In this document: positions 1-8,065 of the stretch, piece by piece | How positions within the stretch are numbered: the first letter of the stretch is position 1 | How the letters are laid out: every line of letters begins with the position of its first letter | Assembly (NCBI RefSeq): GCF_020524585.1 | Contig: NZ_JAIVLK010000008.1 | Location: 186,001 to 250,000, forward strand | Direction of reading: 5' to 3' | Source of the DNA: Celeribacter naphthalenivorans | GTDB lineage: Bacteria; Pseudomonadota; Alphaproteobacteria; Rhodobacterales; Rhodobacteraceae | Length of the DNA: 64,000 nt | Made by a program: the position numbers and the translations under genes | The notes under the pieces: generated by a model | Seen by the model: the letters and a program-made list of their open reading frames with translations, nothing else | Database searches by the model: none | Told to the model about the DNA's origin: nothing

Positions 1-51
1 GGCGCCGTCTTCGTCACGTTTGAAGCGATTTGCGAGATTGAAGAATTTCAT
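1..51 (-). CDS. N-terminus of a short pilin-like protein (partial)
   Basis: Only the first 17 codons are present; the gene runs off the left edge on the minus strand. The visible peptide reads MKFFNLANRFKRDEDGA. A GGAGGG ribosome binding site lies about seven bases upstream of the ATG, which supports the start. A short polar leader ending in D-E-D-G-A just before a hydrophobic helix is typical of small Flp/type IVb pilin-like proteins in Rhodobacteraceae, but the helix itself lies outside the window, so the family is an inference. Confidence 0.55.
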   Translation of the reverse strand, partial: MKFFNLANRFKRDEDGA

Positions 52-440
52 TAGTTTACCCTCCGAGGATATGTTTCAGCTCAGTTTTTCCACGTCTTAG
101 CGTTTGGAGCACTTGCCGTTTCCCTTGGCTGTATCGCTCCGTTGCGCTTTCGATGAGCCTATATGGCCCCCGAACTGGGGCGAGAGTTGGGCAGCATTGG
201 TACGTTTTTGGAAACGCGAAGAAATCCGGGTCATAATTTATTAAGTGTATGATTTTAAATCATAAAAAATTTTAACTATTTTTTGAGAAAATGCTTTTCA
301 AGTGGAAAAACGGTTAATGCGGGCCTTTGATTTATTCTGAATCTCTCTAAATCACTCGCAAAACGTGGTGATTTTTGCGAAACTGGATGCAATTACACTG
401 AAAAGGCCGACCAACAGGCCTGTCATGAGAGCAGTTGCGT
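52..440. other. Intergenic region, AT-rich, with a 15-bp dyad
   Basis: This divergent spacer separates the pilin-like gene (minus) from the lytic transglycosylase (plus) and must hold both promoters. The section at about 225-345 is clearly AT-rich compared with the rest of the window. A near-perfect dyad, ATGATTT-T-AAATCAT, lies at 249-263. No convincing small gene is seen. Confidence 0.5.
249..263. promoter_or_regulatory. Inverted repeat ATGATTT-N1-AAATCAT
   Basis: Seven-base arms match perfectly around a single central T in an AT-rich spacer between divergent genes. This geometry suits a dimeric regulator or a promoter element. No regulator is identified, and a chance dyad in AT-rich DNA is possible. 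Confidence 0.3.
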
Positions 441-1328
441 ATGATTCAAAAGTTTCGATCCGGGGCGCTGTCTCCGATTGTTTTCTCTGTGAGTTTACTC
501 GCCATGGCCTCTGTCGCGCCTGTTTTTGCGCAGGATCAGGGCCAGGAGGCCACGCCCTCCGCCACCGCAGAGGCACAGGTGCCGCCGCCCTGGCCTGAGG
601 TGCGCACCAAGCGTCTTGGCGTGCCGACAGGGGGCGCAGGCAATCTGATCAATGTGCAAATCCGTCCCGGCCCCAAAACCCTCAAAGCCCCGCCTGTGGC
701 CCAAGCCGCCGAGGTGCCCGCGCCGCAAGATCTGATGGACTGGTATTGGACCGCCGTGCCGCATGATCTGGCGGGGGCCGAGGCGTCGCGGTTCGGGGCG
801 GCTTTGGCGGCGCTCGATCTCGATACGAAAAAGATGATTCCTACCCCGTCGTTTCAGCATGTCACCGATCTGGCCAATCGCTACGGTCCGTCGCTCTTGC
901 TGAACTCCATCGGAACGCAGGTCAGCCCGGCCTTGGCGCTTGCGGTGATCGCGGTCGAATCCTCGGGCGATGAGGCGGCGCTCAGCGGGGCAGGGGCGCA
1001 GGGTCTCATGCAGCTCATTCCGGCGACGGCAGAGCGTTTTGGCGTCGACGCCACGGACCCCGATCAGAACATCAAGGGCGGCATCGCTTATCTCGATTGG
1101 CTGTTGAAAGAGTTCAACGGCGATGTGGCGCTGGCGCTTGCGGGGTATAATGCGGGGGAAAACGCGGTGAAATCCGCGGGCGGTCCGCCGCCCTATGCGG
1201 AAACGCGTGCCTATGTGCCCAAGGTGTTGGCCGCTTGGCAGGTGACAAAGCGCCTCTGTGTGACCCAGCCGGAGCTTTATTCAGACGGCTGCGTCTTTGC
1301 CACCAACGCGGTGCGGGCGTCCAACTGA
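441..1328 (+). CDS. Secreted lytic transglycosylase, SLT domain
   Basis: Predicted periplasmic murein lytic transglycosylase that cleaves the MurNAc-GlcNAc bond of peptidoglycan. An N-terminal signal peptide (MIQKFRSGALSPIVFS... ending in VFAQ) is followed by a proline-rich linker. The SLT/goose-lysozyme fold lies at about residues 160-260: the catalytic Glu is in AVIAVESSG, then GLMQLIPATAERFGV, and ALAGYNAGENAV with the family's AYNAG-like motif. ATG at 441 is preferred over the in-frame TTG at 435 because it begins the signal peptide directly. Similar stand-alone SLT proteins in this group are often linked to envelope remodelling or secretion, but nothing nearby fixes the role. Confidence 0.85.
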   Translation: MIQKFRSGALSPIVFSVSLLAMASVAPVFAQDQGQEATPSATAEAQVPPPWPEVRTKRLGVPTGGAGNLINVQIRPGPKTLKAPPVAQAAEVPAPQDLMDWYWTAVPHDLAGAEASRFGAALAALDLDTKKMIPTPSFQHVTDLANRYGPSLLLNSIGTQVSPALALAVIAVESSGDEAALSGAGAQGLMQLIPATAERFGVDATDPDQNIKGGIAYLDWLLKEFNGDVALALAGYNAGENAVKSAGGPPPYAETRAYVPKVLAAWQVTKRLCVTQPELYSDGCVFATNAVRASN

Positions 1329-1330
1329 AA

Positions 1331-1361
1331 AGGGGCCCAAAGGGGCTCCTGTGGGGCCCCT
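1331..1361 (-). terminator. GC-rich hairpin terminator
   Basis: Arms AGGGGCCC and GGGCCCCT pair perfectly around a 15-base loop in the convergent gap between the transglycosylase and the DprE2-like gene. Read on the minus strand the stem is followed by a short T run (TTTTCAG), so it fits best as the terminator of the minus-strand genes. It may work in both directions. Confidence 0.55.
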
Positions 1362-1376
1362 GATCTCAACAGGCGT

Positions 1377-2123
1377 TTAGATCGACATTTTCTTGAAGAT
1401 GAATTCCGGGATGTGCCGGATGATCAACATGATGTAGCGCCAGAAAAACGGCGTGTAGATCACGTTCTTTTTCTTCGCCACCGCGCGCAGGATGTCTTTC
1501 GCCACCGCATCGGGGGAGGCGACGAGGAACATGCCTTCGATGCCCCAGGTCATCGCCGTATCGACAAAGCCCGGTTTCACGGTCACCACATGACCGCCTG
1601 CGCGCGTCAGGCGATTGCGCAGACCCGACAGGTAAGTCGCGAATCCCGCTTTGGCTGAACCGTAGACATAGTTTCCAATCCGGCCACGATCCCCGGCGAC
1701 CGATCCGACGCCTACGACGGTGCCTTGGCCGCGATCTTCCATATGCGGGGCCAACATCGACAGGAAGGTCGCCGGGCCGACATGGCTGTCCTGCACGACG
1801 CCTCCGATCAGGCTCGGATCGGCGTCAATTGCGGATTGCTCCGGCATGGAGCCAACGAAGACGGCGCAGTTGATCGCGCCCTCGTTCAGGGCCGCGTGGT
1901 CGATGATGGTGGCGAAGGTTGTGCTGTCGCGCGCATCGAAGCGCATGGCGACGGCCTCACATGCTCCACGTGCTTTGCAATCTTCGGCGGAGGCCGTGAG
2001 GTCCTCCATGTCGCGACCGCAAAGGATCAGCATAGCGCCCTCTTTCGCCAGCCGCCGCGCCATGGCACGCGCCATCGAAGAGGTCGCGCCGAGGATGATC
2101 CAGGTCTGTGCTGTCTGTGTCAT
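1377..2123 (-). CDS. Short-chain dehydrogenase, DprE2-like
   Basis: NAD(P)-dependent short-chain dehydrogenase of 248 residues. The nucleotide-binding turn GATSSMA is at the N-terminus and the catalytic Tyr/Lys pair is in YVYGSAKAG. The C-terminal tail is basic and hydrophobic, as in DprE2-type proteins. It starts one base after the stop of the DprE1-like oxidase, so the two are very likely co-translated. In actinobacteria DprE1 and DprE2 together epimerise polyprenyl-phosphoryl ribose to the arabinose form; the same two-step chemistry is inferred here, though the lipid-linked sugar is unknown. Confidence 0.8.
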   Translation of the reverse strand: MTQTAQTWIILGATSSMARAMARRLAKEGAMLILCGRDMEDLTASAEDCKARGACEAVAMRFDARDSTTFATIIDHAALNEGAINCAVFVGSMPEQSAIDADPSLIGGVVQDSHVGPATFLSMLAPHMEDRGQGTVVGVGSVAGDRGRIGNYVYGSAKAGFATYLSGLRNRLTRAGGHVVTVKPGFVDTAMTWGIEGMFLVASPDAVAKDILRAVAKKKNVIYTPFFWRYIMLIIRHIPEFIFKKMSI

Positions 2124-2124
2124 C

Positions 2125-3438
2125 TCAACTCTCCTTTGCGCGCAGATTCAGGCGTCGTACCAGATCGGTCATCATCGCGCCCTCCGGATCGGCTTTTTCC
2201 ACCGCGCTCTGCCATTTGTCCTGTTCGGGATACATGCCCGCCACCTGCGCGGCGTCGGCCACGCCGTCCTTGGCGAAATAAATCCGCCCGCCCGCGTCCT
2301 GCGCCATATCGGTCAGCTCTTTGATCAGATCTTCTGAGCCGTTCTTGTTCGGGAAATCGACGGCCAGCGTGTAGCCCTCCATCGGGAAAGACATATAGCC
2401 GCCACGACCCGGCCCCATCTTTTTGAGTACCGCCAGAGGCGAGGCGAGATGCGACGCGCCGATTTTTTCCAGCATCAGACGCAGCACATCGACGCGCTCG
2501 GGCGGCACCACGCATTGGAATTGGTTAAACCCGCGTTTGCCGTAGAGCCGGTTCCAGTCGTGGATCGCATCGAGCGGAAAGAACGGCTCTGTGATCGGTT
2601 TGACCGAGGTGCGGCCCTTCGCGGGCACGCGGCGGAAATAGAGCTCGTTGAACACCCGCACCACTGGCGCCGACAGCGCCCAGCCGGGGGCGTTGAAGGG
2701 CACCGCCTTGGCGCCCTCCTTACTGGTGTTGATGCCGGAGGTGATCTCGCCCTCTTCCAGAATCCCACGGCCCAGATGTGCACCGGTCGCCGTCGCGTCG
2801 ATCCAGCCGACGGTGTAATCCGTTTTGCTCTCGTCGAAGGCGGCGAGGAATGCATCGAGGTTGTCGATCCGTCGCTCGGTCAGCACCATCATGTCGCCTT
2901 TGCAGGGCATGAGTTGAAGCTTGGCCTTGGCGATCACCCCGGTCTGGCCAAGGCCGCCAACGGTGGCTTTCCAGATCGCGCCGCTTTTGGGCGTGATGGT
3001 TTTCACCTCGGCACCTTGCAGCAGAGTGATCTCGGTCACATGCTGGCCAAAGGAGCCTTTCACATGGTGGTTTTTGCCATGCACGTCATTGGCGATACAG
3101 CCGCCGACCGTGGCAAAGCCCGTGCCGGGCATCACCGGGGGAATCCATCCCTGGGCGGCAAAAGCGCGGCCCAAGTCCCCGATCGGCATCCCGGCCTCGA
3201 CCTCGACGATGCCGGTCTCGGCGTCGAAGGACACCACGCGGTCCAGTCGGGTCATGTCATAGGCGCGGCCGCCGTCATTCAATGCGACATCGCCATAAGA
3301 GCGCCGCATCCCAAAGGCGGGCGCGGCGAAGCCCGCGATGTCACGCAGCAAAGAAGATTGGCGTTCCGGGCGGGCGATCTGGCCCGTGGCGCTGCGCGCC
3401 CGACCCCAGCCGGCGTAAGTAACTGTGTTCCAAGTCAT
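2125..3438 (-). CDS. FAD-linked oxidase, DprE1-like
   Basis: Predicted flavin oxidase of the VAO/ALO family, 437 residues. The FAD-binding domain carries GFATVGGCIANDVHGKNHH, very close to the DprE1 GG-x-IA-D-x-HGKNHH signature whose His holds FAD. The C-terminal half has the family's PLSFP-like segment (YMSFPMEGYTLAVDFP) and GGRIYFAKD. The position equal to Cys387 of mycobacterial DprE1 seems to be Ala (TLAVDF versus NICVDF). An AGGA site lies seven bases before the ATG. It probably oxidises the 2-OH of a polyprenyl-phosphoryl ribose, with the next gene as reductase. No prenyl-phosphoribose synthase is nearby. Confidence 0.8.
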   Translation of the reverse strand: MTWNTVTYAGWGRARSATGQIARPERQSSLLRDIAGFAAPAFGMRRSYGDVALNDGGRAYDMTRLDRVVSFDAETGIVEVEAGMPIGDLGRAFAAQGWIPPVMPGTGFATVGGCIANDVHGKNHHVKGSFGQHVTEITLLQGAEVKTITPKSGAIWKATVGGLGQTGVIAKAKLQLMPCKGDMMVLTERRIDNLDAFLAAFDESKTDYTVGWIDATATGAHLGRGILEEGEITSGINTSKEGAKAVPFNAPGWALSAPVVRVFNELYFRRVPAKGRTSVKPITEPFFPLDAIHDWNRLYGKRGFNQFQCVVPPERVDVLRLMLEKIGASHLASPLAVLKKMGPGRGGYMSFPMEGYTLAVDFPNKNGSEDLIKELTDMAQDAGGRIYFAKDGVADAAQVAGMYPEQDKWQSAVEKADPEGAMMTDLVRRLNLRAKES

Positions 3439-3636
3439 CGGAAATCCTGTGGATGACGGTGTCTGCTCTGACCTTTTCTAAGAGAAAGGCCTTGTGATTG
3501 CTCGGAGGTTTAAAAAACAATTGGGGCGACAATATGATGCTGTTTCTGTTTTTTGAACAATCAAGGCAGAGAAAAACGCGACCCATCTCTGAGCCGCGTT
3601 CCGTCTTCAGTGCAGTGAAAATACTCAGGTAGGCGC

Positions 3637-4266
3637 TCAGCCCACAATCGTCGCCTCGGTCGCCGCGCGAAGCTCGTCTTCGGTGACCCCATCGGCCAGC
3701 TCGACGATCTTGAGGCCGCCCTCGACCACATCCAGCACGCCCAGATTGGTGATCACCCGATCCACCACGCCCTGACCGGTCAAAGGCAGGGTGCAGGCCT
3801 TCAAAAGCTTGCTTTCACCATGTTTGTTGGTGTGATCCATCACCACCACCACACGGCCCACGCCCGCGACCAAATCCATCGCGCCGCCCATGCCTTTCAC
3901 CAGCTTGCCGGGGATCATCCAGTTCGCCAGATCGCCCTTCTCATCGACCTCCATCGCGCCGAGGATCGCCATGGCGATCTTGCCGCCGCGGATCATGCCG
4001 AAGCTGAAAGAACTGTCGAAATAGGCCGTGTTCGGAAGCTCCGTGATCGTTTGCTTGCCCGCGTTGATCAGGTCCGGGTCCTCGTCGCCTTCATAGGGAA
4101 ACGGCCCCATGCCGAGCATGCCGTTCTCCGACTGAAGCGTCACGGAAACGCCTTCCGGGATAAAGTTCGGCACCAAGGTCGGGATGCCGATCCCGAGGTT
4201 CACATAGGTGCCGTCTTCCAACTCCTGCGCCGCGCGTGCGGCCATTTGATTGCGGTCCCAAGCCAT
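3637..4266 (-). CDS. scoB: 3-oxoacid CoA-transferase subunit B
   Basis: Beta subunit of a family I CoA-transferase (succinyl-CoA:3-ketoacid or acetoacetyl type), 209 residues, the usual length. The start [19 protein letters not shown] and the block [15 protein letters not shown] are typical, and the catalytic Glu lies in the following QSENGMLG motif. A strong AAAGGAGG site precedes the ATG. It transfers CoA from succinyl-CoA to acetoacetate together with scoA, but here it is separated from scoA by two unrelated genes on the same strand, so it is probably still in one transcript. Confidence 0.9.
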   Translation of the reverse strand: MAWDRNQMAARAAQELEDGTYVNLGIGIPTLVPNFIPEGVSVTLQSENGMLGMGPFPYEGDEDPDLINAGKQTITELPNTAYFDSSFSFGMIRGGKIAMAILGAMEVDEKGDLANWMIPGKLVKGMGGAMDLVAGVGRVVVVMDHTNKHGESKLLKACTLPLTGQGVVDRVITNLGVLDVVEGGLKIVELADGVTEDELRAATEATIVG

Positions 4267-4297
4267 TACTATCCTCCTTTGCCGAACGTCTGTTCGG

Positions 4298-5113
4298 TCA
4301 TCCTGTCATTTTCTGTTGGGTCGAGAGGGCGTCGCCCTCCGGTGTCAGTCCAAGACGATGCTCTGCGAGGGCGCAGAACACCTGCCATCCGTAGTCTGAA
4401 TTCATATGCCGATGATCCACCTGCCCTTCGGGCGCGGTGATGTCGGTGCCGGGGCGGGCATAGCGGTCTTGCGTCATGAATTGCCCGGCGCGCGTCTCAT
4501 GCGGTTGTAGAAAAACATCGAGACCCGCCGCCTGCATCCGCGTCGTGATGATCGCCTCATAGCGCGTCATCCACTGATCGGCGAAGCCACGTTGTGAGAG
4601 CGCGGTGAGGCCGTATTCATGTTTCGGACCCGGCGTGGTCGAACGCGCCAGAGGGTAGGGCGCGGGCAGGATGCAGTAGCGGTCGTCGGCCCCGAAACGG
4701 TCCACGATGTGATCGACGCGCGATTGCACCATGCTGGTCAGAAAGGCCGTGAGCGCTGCACTGGAGATCGGCGCCCGCCCGCTGCGCTCCGCTTCTTCGA
4801 GCACATCGTGAAACGCCATGAGCCGCATCACATGATTGAGCGTGAAACGTTCGCCGACCTGAATGATCAGGGAAAAGGGCGCAAAATCAATCTCAGGACG
4901 GTCCATCCAGGCGAGTTTGCGGGCCTTGGCATCTGCCGCACGCAAAATGCCATTCTCGAACAGGGCTTCGCTGAAAATCCGCCCCGGCATGCCGAAATAG
5001 CTGACCTCAAGACCGGGGAAGCCCGTCTTGATCCGCTCGCGCGCGGTGTAGAATGCGCCGGTATGCGAGGAGCCGACGATGAGAACCTTTTGCTCGCCCC
5101 TTTTGTCCGTCAT
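4298..5113 (-). CDS. Hypothetical protein, possible SGNH-type fold
   Basis: Unrecognised 271-residue protein. Near the N-terminus is [14 protein letters not shown], a beta strand followed by a Gly-Ser-Ser-His turn, as at block I of some SGNH/GDSL-like or GSCFA-associated proteins. No signal peptide or membrane segment is visible. Its ATG overlaps the stop of the GSCFA gene (ATGA), which implies translational coupling and a shared job. Both genes are inserted between the scoA and scoB subunits. Hydrolase activity is not shown: the other SGNH blocks were not clearly located. Confidence 0.6.
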   Translation of the reverse strand: MTDKRGEQKVLIVGSSHTGAFYTARERIKTGFPGLEVSYFGMPGRIFSEALFENGILRAADAKARKLAWMDRPEIDFAPFSLIIQVGERFTLNHVMRLMAFHDVLEEAERSGRAPISSAALTAFLTSMVQSRVDHIVDRFGADDRYCILPAPYPLARSTTPGPKHEYGLTALSQRGFADQWMTRYEAIITTRMQAAGLDVFLQPHETRAGQFMTQDRYARPGTDITAPEGQVDHRHMNSDYGWQVFCALAEHRLGLTPEGDALSTQQKMTG

Positions 5114-6162
5114 GAGCGCGCCGCCTCGATCAGGGCCTCTTCGCAGACCAGGTCATCGTCTTCGTCCTCGTCGCCTTGCGCGGCGGTGTTGGCGGCCACA
5201 TAGGCCGCGCCCTTCGGGTCATGAGCCTGAAAGAACATGCTCATGGCGGCGGCCACGCCTTCGTCGGTGACGGAGCGCAGGTTGTCCTTGTAAAACCGGC
5301 CTTGGGCCGCGGGGTTCGTGATCAGCTCATAGGAGGGGAAGTAATCGACATCGCCATAGCTGTCTGCAAGTTCTCCGGCGGCGGCACGCAGCACGGCTTT
5401 GGAATAGCCCGTCGACACCATCACATGTTTGCCCGAGGCCGTGGCGGTCAAGGGCACGGGCGAGACGGTCAAAACCATCCTGATCCCGGGGCGGAGCAGC
5501 ACGAGCAGGGTCCGAAGCTGTTCGAGATCCTTGCGCAGCTCGGGCAGGGTGAAGTTGTGGAATTCGTAGTGCTCCGGGTCATAGTCCCCGGCGAGCGTGC
5601 CGGGCGCGGTCGGGTAGACCGTGCCGCTGTCGCGATGACGCCAGACCTCGGTCAGCCCGAGGGTGAAGACGAAAACCTCCGCCTCTTTCACGGCCCGAAG
5701 AACCCGGCGCAGATGCACCCGACGGGCCTGTCGCACATGCTCGGGACGCTCGAGCCCCTCGGGTTCGACATTGGGGCGCTGGGCATCGACATAGCGGCCT
5801 TCGCGCGTCCAGATCGGCTCGGCCGGGGTGAATTCGCCCAAGGCCTCGCGCAAAAGCTGAAGCATCTGACGCGCGGTGTAGATATTGCCGTAGCGCGCGG
5901 AGTAAAGCCCGTAGCCAAAGCGATTGAGCACCTCGCGGGCAATCGGGGCCACGGGGGTTTCCGTGTCGATCACTGCCCAATTGCGGGCCACCAGAGCGCG
6001 GTGGACATGCTGGGCAAAGCAACTGCCCGCGGTCATGATTTTGGTCTCGCGGGTGATCGGAAATTTCGGCAGGTACAGCCCCTTGATCGCCGAAGGCTCT
6101 GCTTCGGCGACGCCGCTCCGCCAAAAGGCGGAGGCCGGGAGGGTGTCATAGGGGCTGCCCAA
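5110..6162 (-). CDS. GSCFA domain-containing protein
   Basis: About 350 residues. The family-naming motif is visible as MTAGSCFAQHVHRAL near residue 45, followed by the conserved VFTLGLTEVWRH and VLTVSPVPLTAT blocks. GSCFA proteins are remote relatives of SGNH esterases, with the Cys/Ser region as the likely active site, and some occur with polysaccharide genes; their substrates are mostly unknown. The start is uncertain: the TTG at 6160-6162 gives the family-like opening G-S-P-Y-D but has no clear ribosome binding site, so coupling to scoA, which ends 12 bases upstream, is likely. The C-terminus is acidic (EDEDDD). Confidence 0.85.
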   Translation of the reverse strand: MGSPYDTLPASAFWRSGVAEAEPSAIKGLYLPKFPITRETKIMTAGSCFAQHVHRALVARNWAVIDTETPVAPIAREVLNRFGYGLYSARYGNIYTARQMLQLLREALGEFTPAEPIWTREGRYVDAQRPNVEPEGLERPEHVRQARRVHLRRVLRAVKEAEVFVFTLGLTEVWRHRDSGTVYPTAPGTLAGDYDPEHYEFHNFTLPELRKDLEQLRTLLVLLRPGIRMVLTVSPVPLTATASGKHVMVSTGYSKAVLRAAAGELADSYGDVDYFPSYELITNPAAQGRFYKDNLRSVTDEGVAAAMSMFFQAHDPKGAAYVAANTAAQGDEDEDDDLVCEEALIEAARS

Positions 6163-6174
6163 GATCGTGTCGCG

Positions 6175-6879
6175 TTACGCCGCCGGACGGGGCCGCGTGG
6201 TGCGCTGTTCGATGCGCTTTTCATGCTCGCCCTGAATCAGGCGGTGCACATAGACGCCGGGCATGTGGATGTGGTCCGGGTCGAGCGAGCCGGTGGGCAC
6301 AATCTCTTCGACTTCCATGATGCAGATCTTGCCGCACATCGCCGCTGGCGGATTGAAATTGCGCGCGGTCTTGCGGAAGATCGCATTGCCGGTCTCATCC
6401 GCTTTCCAGGCTTTTACGATGGAAATATCGGCAAAAATGCCCTCTTCCATGATGTAGGTTTCACCGTTGAACTCTTTGTGGTCTTTGCCCTCGGCGATGA
6501 CCGTGCCGACGCCCGTCTTGGTGTAGAACCCCGGAATGCCAGCACCGCCTGCGCGCATGCGTTCGGCCAGTGTGCCCTGCGGGTTGAATTCCAGCTCCAG
6601 CTCGCCGGAGAGATACTGGCGCATGAATTCCGCGTTCTCGCCCACGTAGGAGGACATCATTTTCTTGATCTGGCGGGTTTCCAACAGCTTGCCGAGGCCA
6701 AAGCCATCGACGCCTGCGTTGTTTGAGGCCACCGTCAGGTCCTTGACCCCGCTCTCGACAATGGCGTCGATCAACAGCTCAGGGATACCACAAAGGCCAA
6801 ACCCGCCCGCGGCGATCAGCATGCCGTCTTTCAAAATCCCGTCGAGGGCCTCTTTGGCCGACCCGTACACCTTACTCAT
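6175..6879 (-). CDS. scoA: 3-oxoacid CoA-transferase subunit A
   Basis: Alpha subunit of a family I CoA-transferase, about 234 residues. The start [14 protein letters not shown] and the glycine-rich block [15 protein letters not shown] match the family. ATG at 6879 is chosen over an upstream in-frame start because a GGGAGGA site lies seven bases before it and the homologous N-terminus begins there. It works with ScoB to activate acetoacetate with CoA for ketone body or PHB-derived carbon use. It is the first gene of a minus-strand group scoA, GSCFA gene, unknown gene, scoB. Confidence 0.9.
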   Translation of the reverse strand: MSKVYGSAKEALDGILKDGMLIAAGGFGLCGIPELLIDAIVESGVKDLTVASNNAGVDGFGLGKLLETRQIKKMMSSYVGENAEFMRQYLSGELELEFNPQGTLAERMRAGGAGIPGFYTKTGVGTVIAEGKDHKEFNGETYIMEEGIFADISIVKAWKADETGNAIFRKTARNFNPPAAMCGKICIMEVEEIVPTGSLDPDHIHMPGVYVHRLIQGEHEKRIEQRTTRPRPAA

Positions 6880-7054
6880 CTTCGTCCTCCCGTGAATGGC
6901 GTTTGCCTGATTAACCGGGTTACGGGGGGGCAAGTCAATTGATTGCTGCGTTGCAAAATAATACGTTCGTTATTTGCAAATTTTGTTCGCAATGCGGACA
7001 TCAGGGATAAGAAAAGCTGGGGTGAGCTATAATAATTTATTGTTTTTATCGGAC

Positions 7055-7098
7055 TTGATTGTCCAGTGGGGTACATCATATTCATTATTGAGAATATG
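7055..7098 (+). promoter_or_regulatory. Promoter with SqrR/BigR-type operator
   Basis: A perfect dyad of seven-base arms, CATATTC at 7077-7083 and GAATATG at 7092-7098, contains ATTC-N8-GAAT, the site described for the sulfide/persulfide-responsive repressor SqrR of Rhodobacter and the related BigR. A possible -35 (TTGATT, 7055-7060) and -10 (TATTCA, 7079-7084) place the operator over the -10. The gene downstream is a persulfide-dioxygenase-like hydrolase, a known kind of BigR/SqrR target, which makes the assignment more likely. The regulator gene is not in the window. Confidence 0.65.
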
Positions 7099-7120
7099 AA
7101 TAATGCACAAAGGACACCCT

Positions 7121-8020
7121 ATGCAGTTTTTCCCCGCGTCAAACCGCCCCGGAAGCCCGGATGTCGCCGCCTTCTACGAAGAGGCCAGCGGCTCCTGGCA
7201 ATATGTCGTCATCGACCCGGTCACGAAAGCGGCGGCGATCATCGATCCGGTGCTGGATTTCGACCCGGCCTCCGGCGCCACTTGGACCACGAGCGCCGAT
7301 GAGATCGCAAGCTATGTGACAGAGCAGGGGCTCAATGTCGTCTGGGTGCTCGACACCCACCCCCATGCCGATCATTTCTCCGCCGCGCCCTATCTTGCCG
7401 AACGATTTAAGGCGCCGCAGGCGATCGGCAAGAAGGTTCTGGAGGTGCAAAACATTTGGGCCGACCTTTACGCCGATGACAGCCTCAAAAACCGCCCCGA
7501 GTATTGGCAGCGCCTGTTCGAGCCGGGAGACACATTCGGCATCGGCGCTTTGACGGCGCAGGTTATCCTCTCCACAGGTCACACGCTGGCCTCGGTGTCC
7601 TACGTGATCAGCGATGCGGTTTTTGCCCATGACACTTTCATGGTGCCCGACAGCGGCACCGCGCGCGCCGACTTCCCGGGCGGCTCGTCTGCGGAGCTGT
7701 GGGACAGTTTGCAGACCATTCTCGCCCTGCCGGGAGAGACGCGTATTTTTGTCGGGCATGACTATAGAAAAGGCGGGCGGGAGGAGGCCTGTATGGCCAC
7801 GGTGGCCGAACACAAGGCGTCGAACATTCATGTCAAAGACGGGATTTCGAAAGAGGCGTTCATCGAAACCCGGGACGCGCGGGATGCGACCCTGCCTCTG
7901 CCGGGACGAATGCTTTACGCGCTTCAGGTCAACATCCGGGGTGGGCGTTTGCCGGATCCGGATGACAAGGGCCGCGCGGTGTTTTCCATTCCGGTCAACC
8001 GGTTCGCGCCTAAGCTCTAA
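7121..8020 (+). CDS. MBL-fold persulfide dioxygenase-like hydrolase
   Basis: Metallo-beta-lactamase-fold protein of 299 residues, related to ETHE1/Blh persulfide dioxygenases, which oxidise glutathione persulfide to sulfite. The metal motif is DTHPHADHFSA (HxHxDH), with further ligands in STGHT and VGHDY. ATG at 7121 is chosen over the in-frame ATG at 7103 because AAGGA lies just upstream and the homologous N-terminus (MQFFPASNRPGSPD) starts here. A SqrR/BigR-type operator covers its promoter, so induction by sulfide or persulfide is inferred. It stands alone, without a rhodanese or sulfite exporter beside it. Confidence 0.85.
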   Translation: MQFFPASNRPGSPDVAAFYEEASGSWQYVVIDPVTKAAAIIDPVLDFDPASGATWTTSADEIASYVTEQGLNVVWVLDTHPHADHFSAAPYLAERFKAPQAIGKKVLEVQNIWADLYADDSLKNRPEYWQRLFEPGDTFGIGALTAQVILSTGHTLASVSYVISDAVFAHDTFMVPDSGTARADFPGGSSAELWDSLQTILALPGETRIFVGHDYRKGGREEACMATVAEHKASNIHVKDGISKEAFIETRDARDATLPLPGRMLYALQVNIRGGRLPDPDDKGRAVFSIPVNRFAPKL

Positions 8021-8026
8021 CATGAA

Positions 8027-8050
8027 AAGGGCGCCTCTCGGAGCGCCCTT
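8027..8050. terminator. Bidirectional hairpin terminator
   Basis: AAGGGCGC (8027-8034) pairs with GCGCCCTT (8043-8050) around an eight-base loop, in the gap between the convergent MBL-fold gene and topA. Read on the plus strand the stem is followed by TTGTATTCTT; read on the minus strand it is followed by TTCATG. It probably serves mainly the plus-strand gene. Confidence 0.7.
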
Positions 8051-8065
8051 GTATTCTTCAGCGTA

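Noticed and set aside
3439-3636. Short open frame upstream of the DprE1-like gene
   Set aside because: No ribosome binding site or family, and it runs into the real DprE1 start in another frame; treated as intergenic.
5176-6726. 516-residue open frame antisense to the GSCFA and scoA genes
   Set aside because: Crosses the border of two well-supported genes; no start signal and no recognisable motif.
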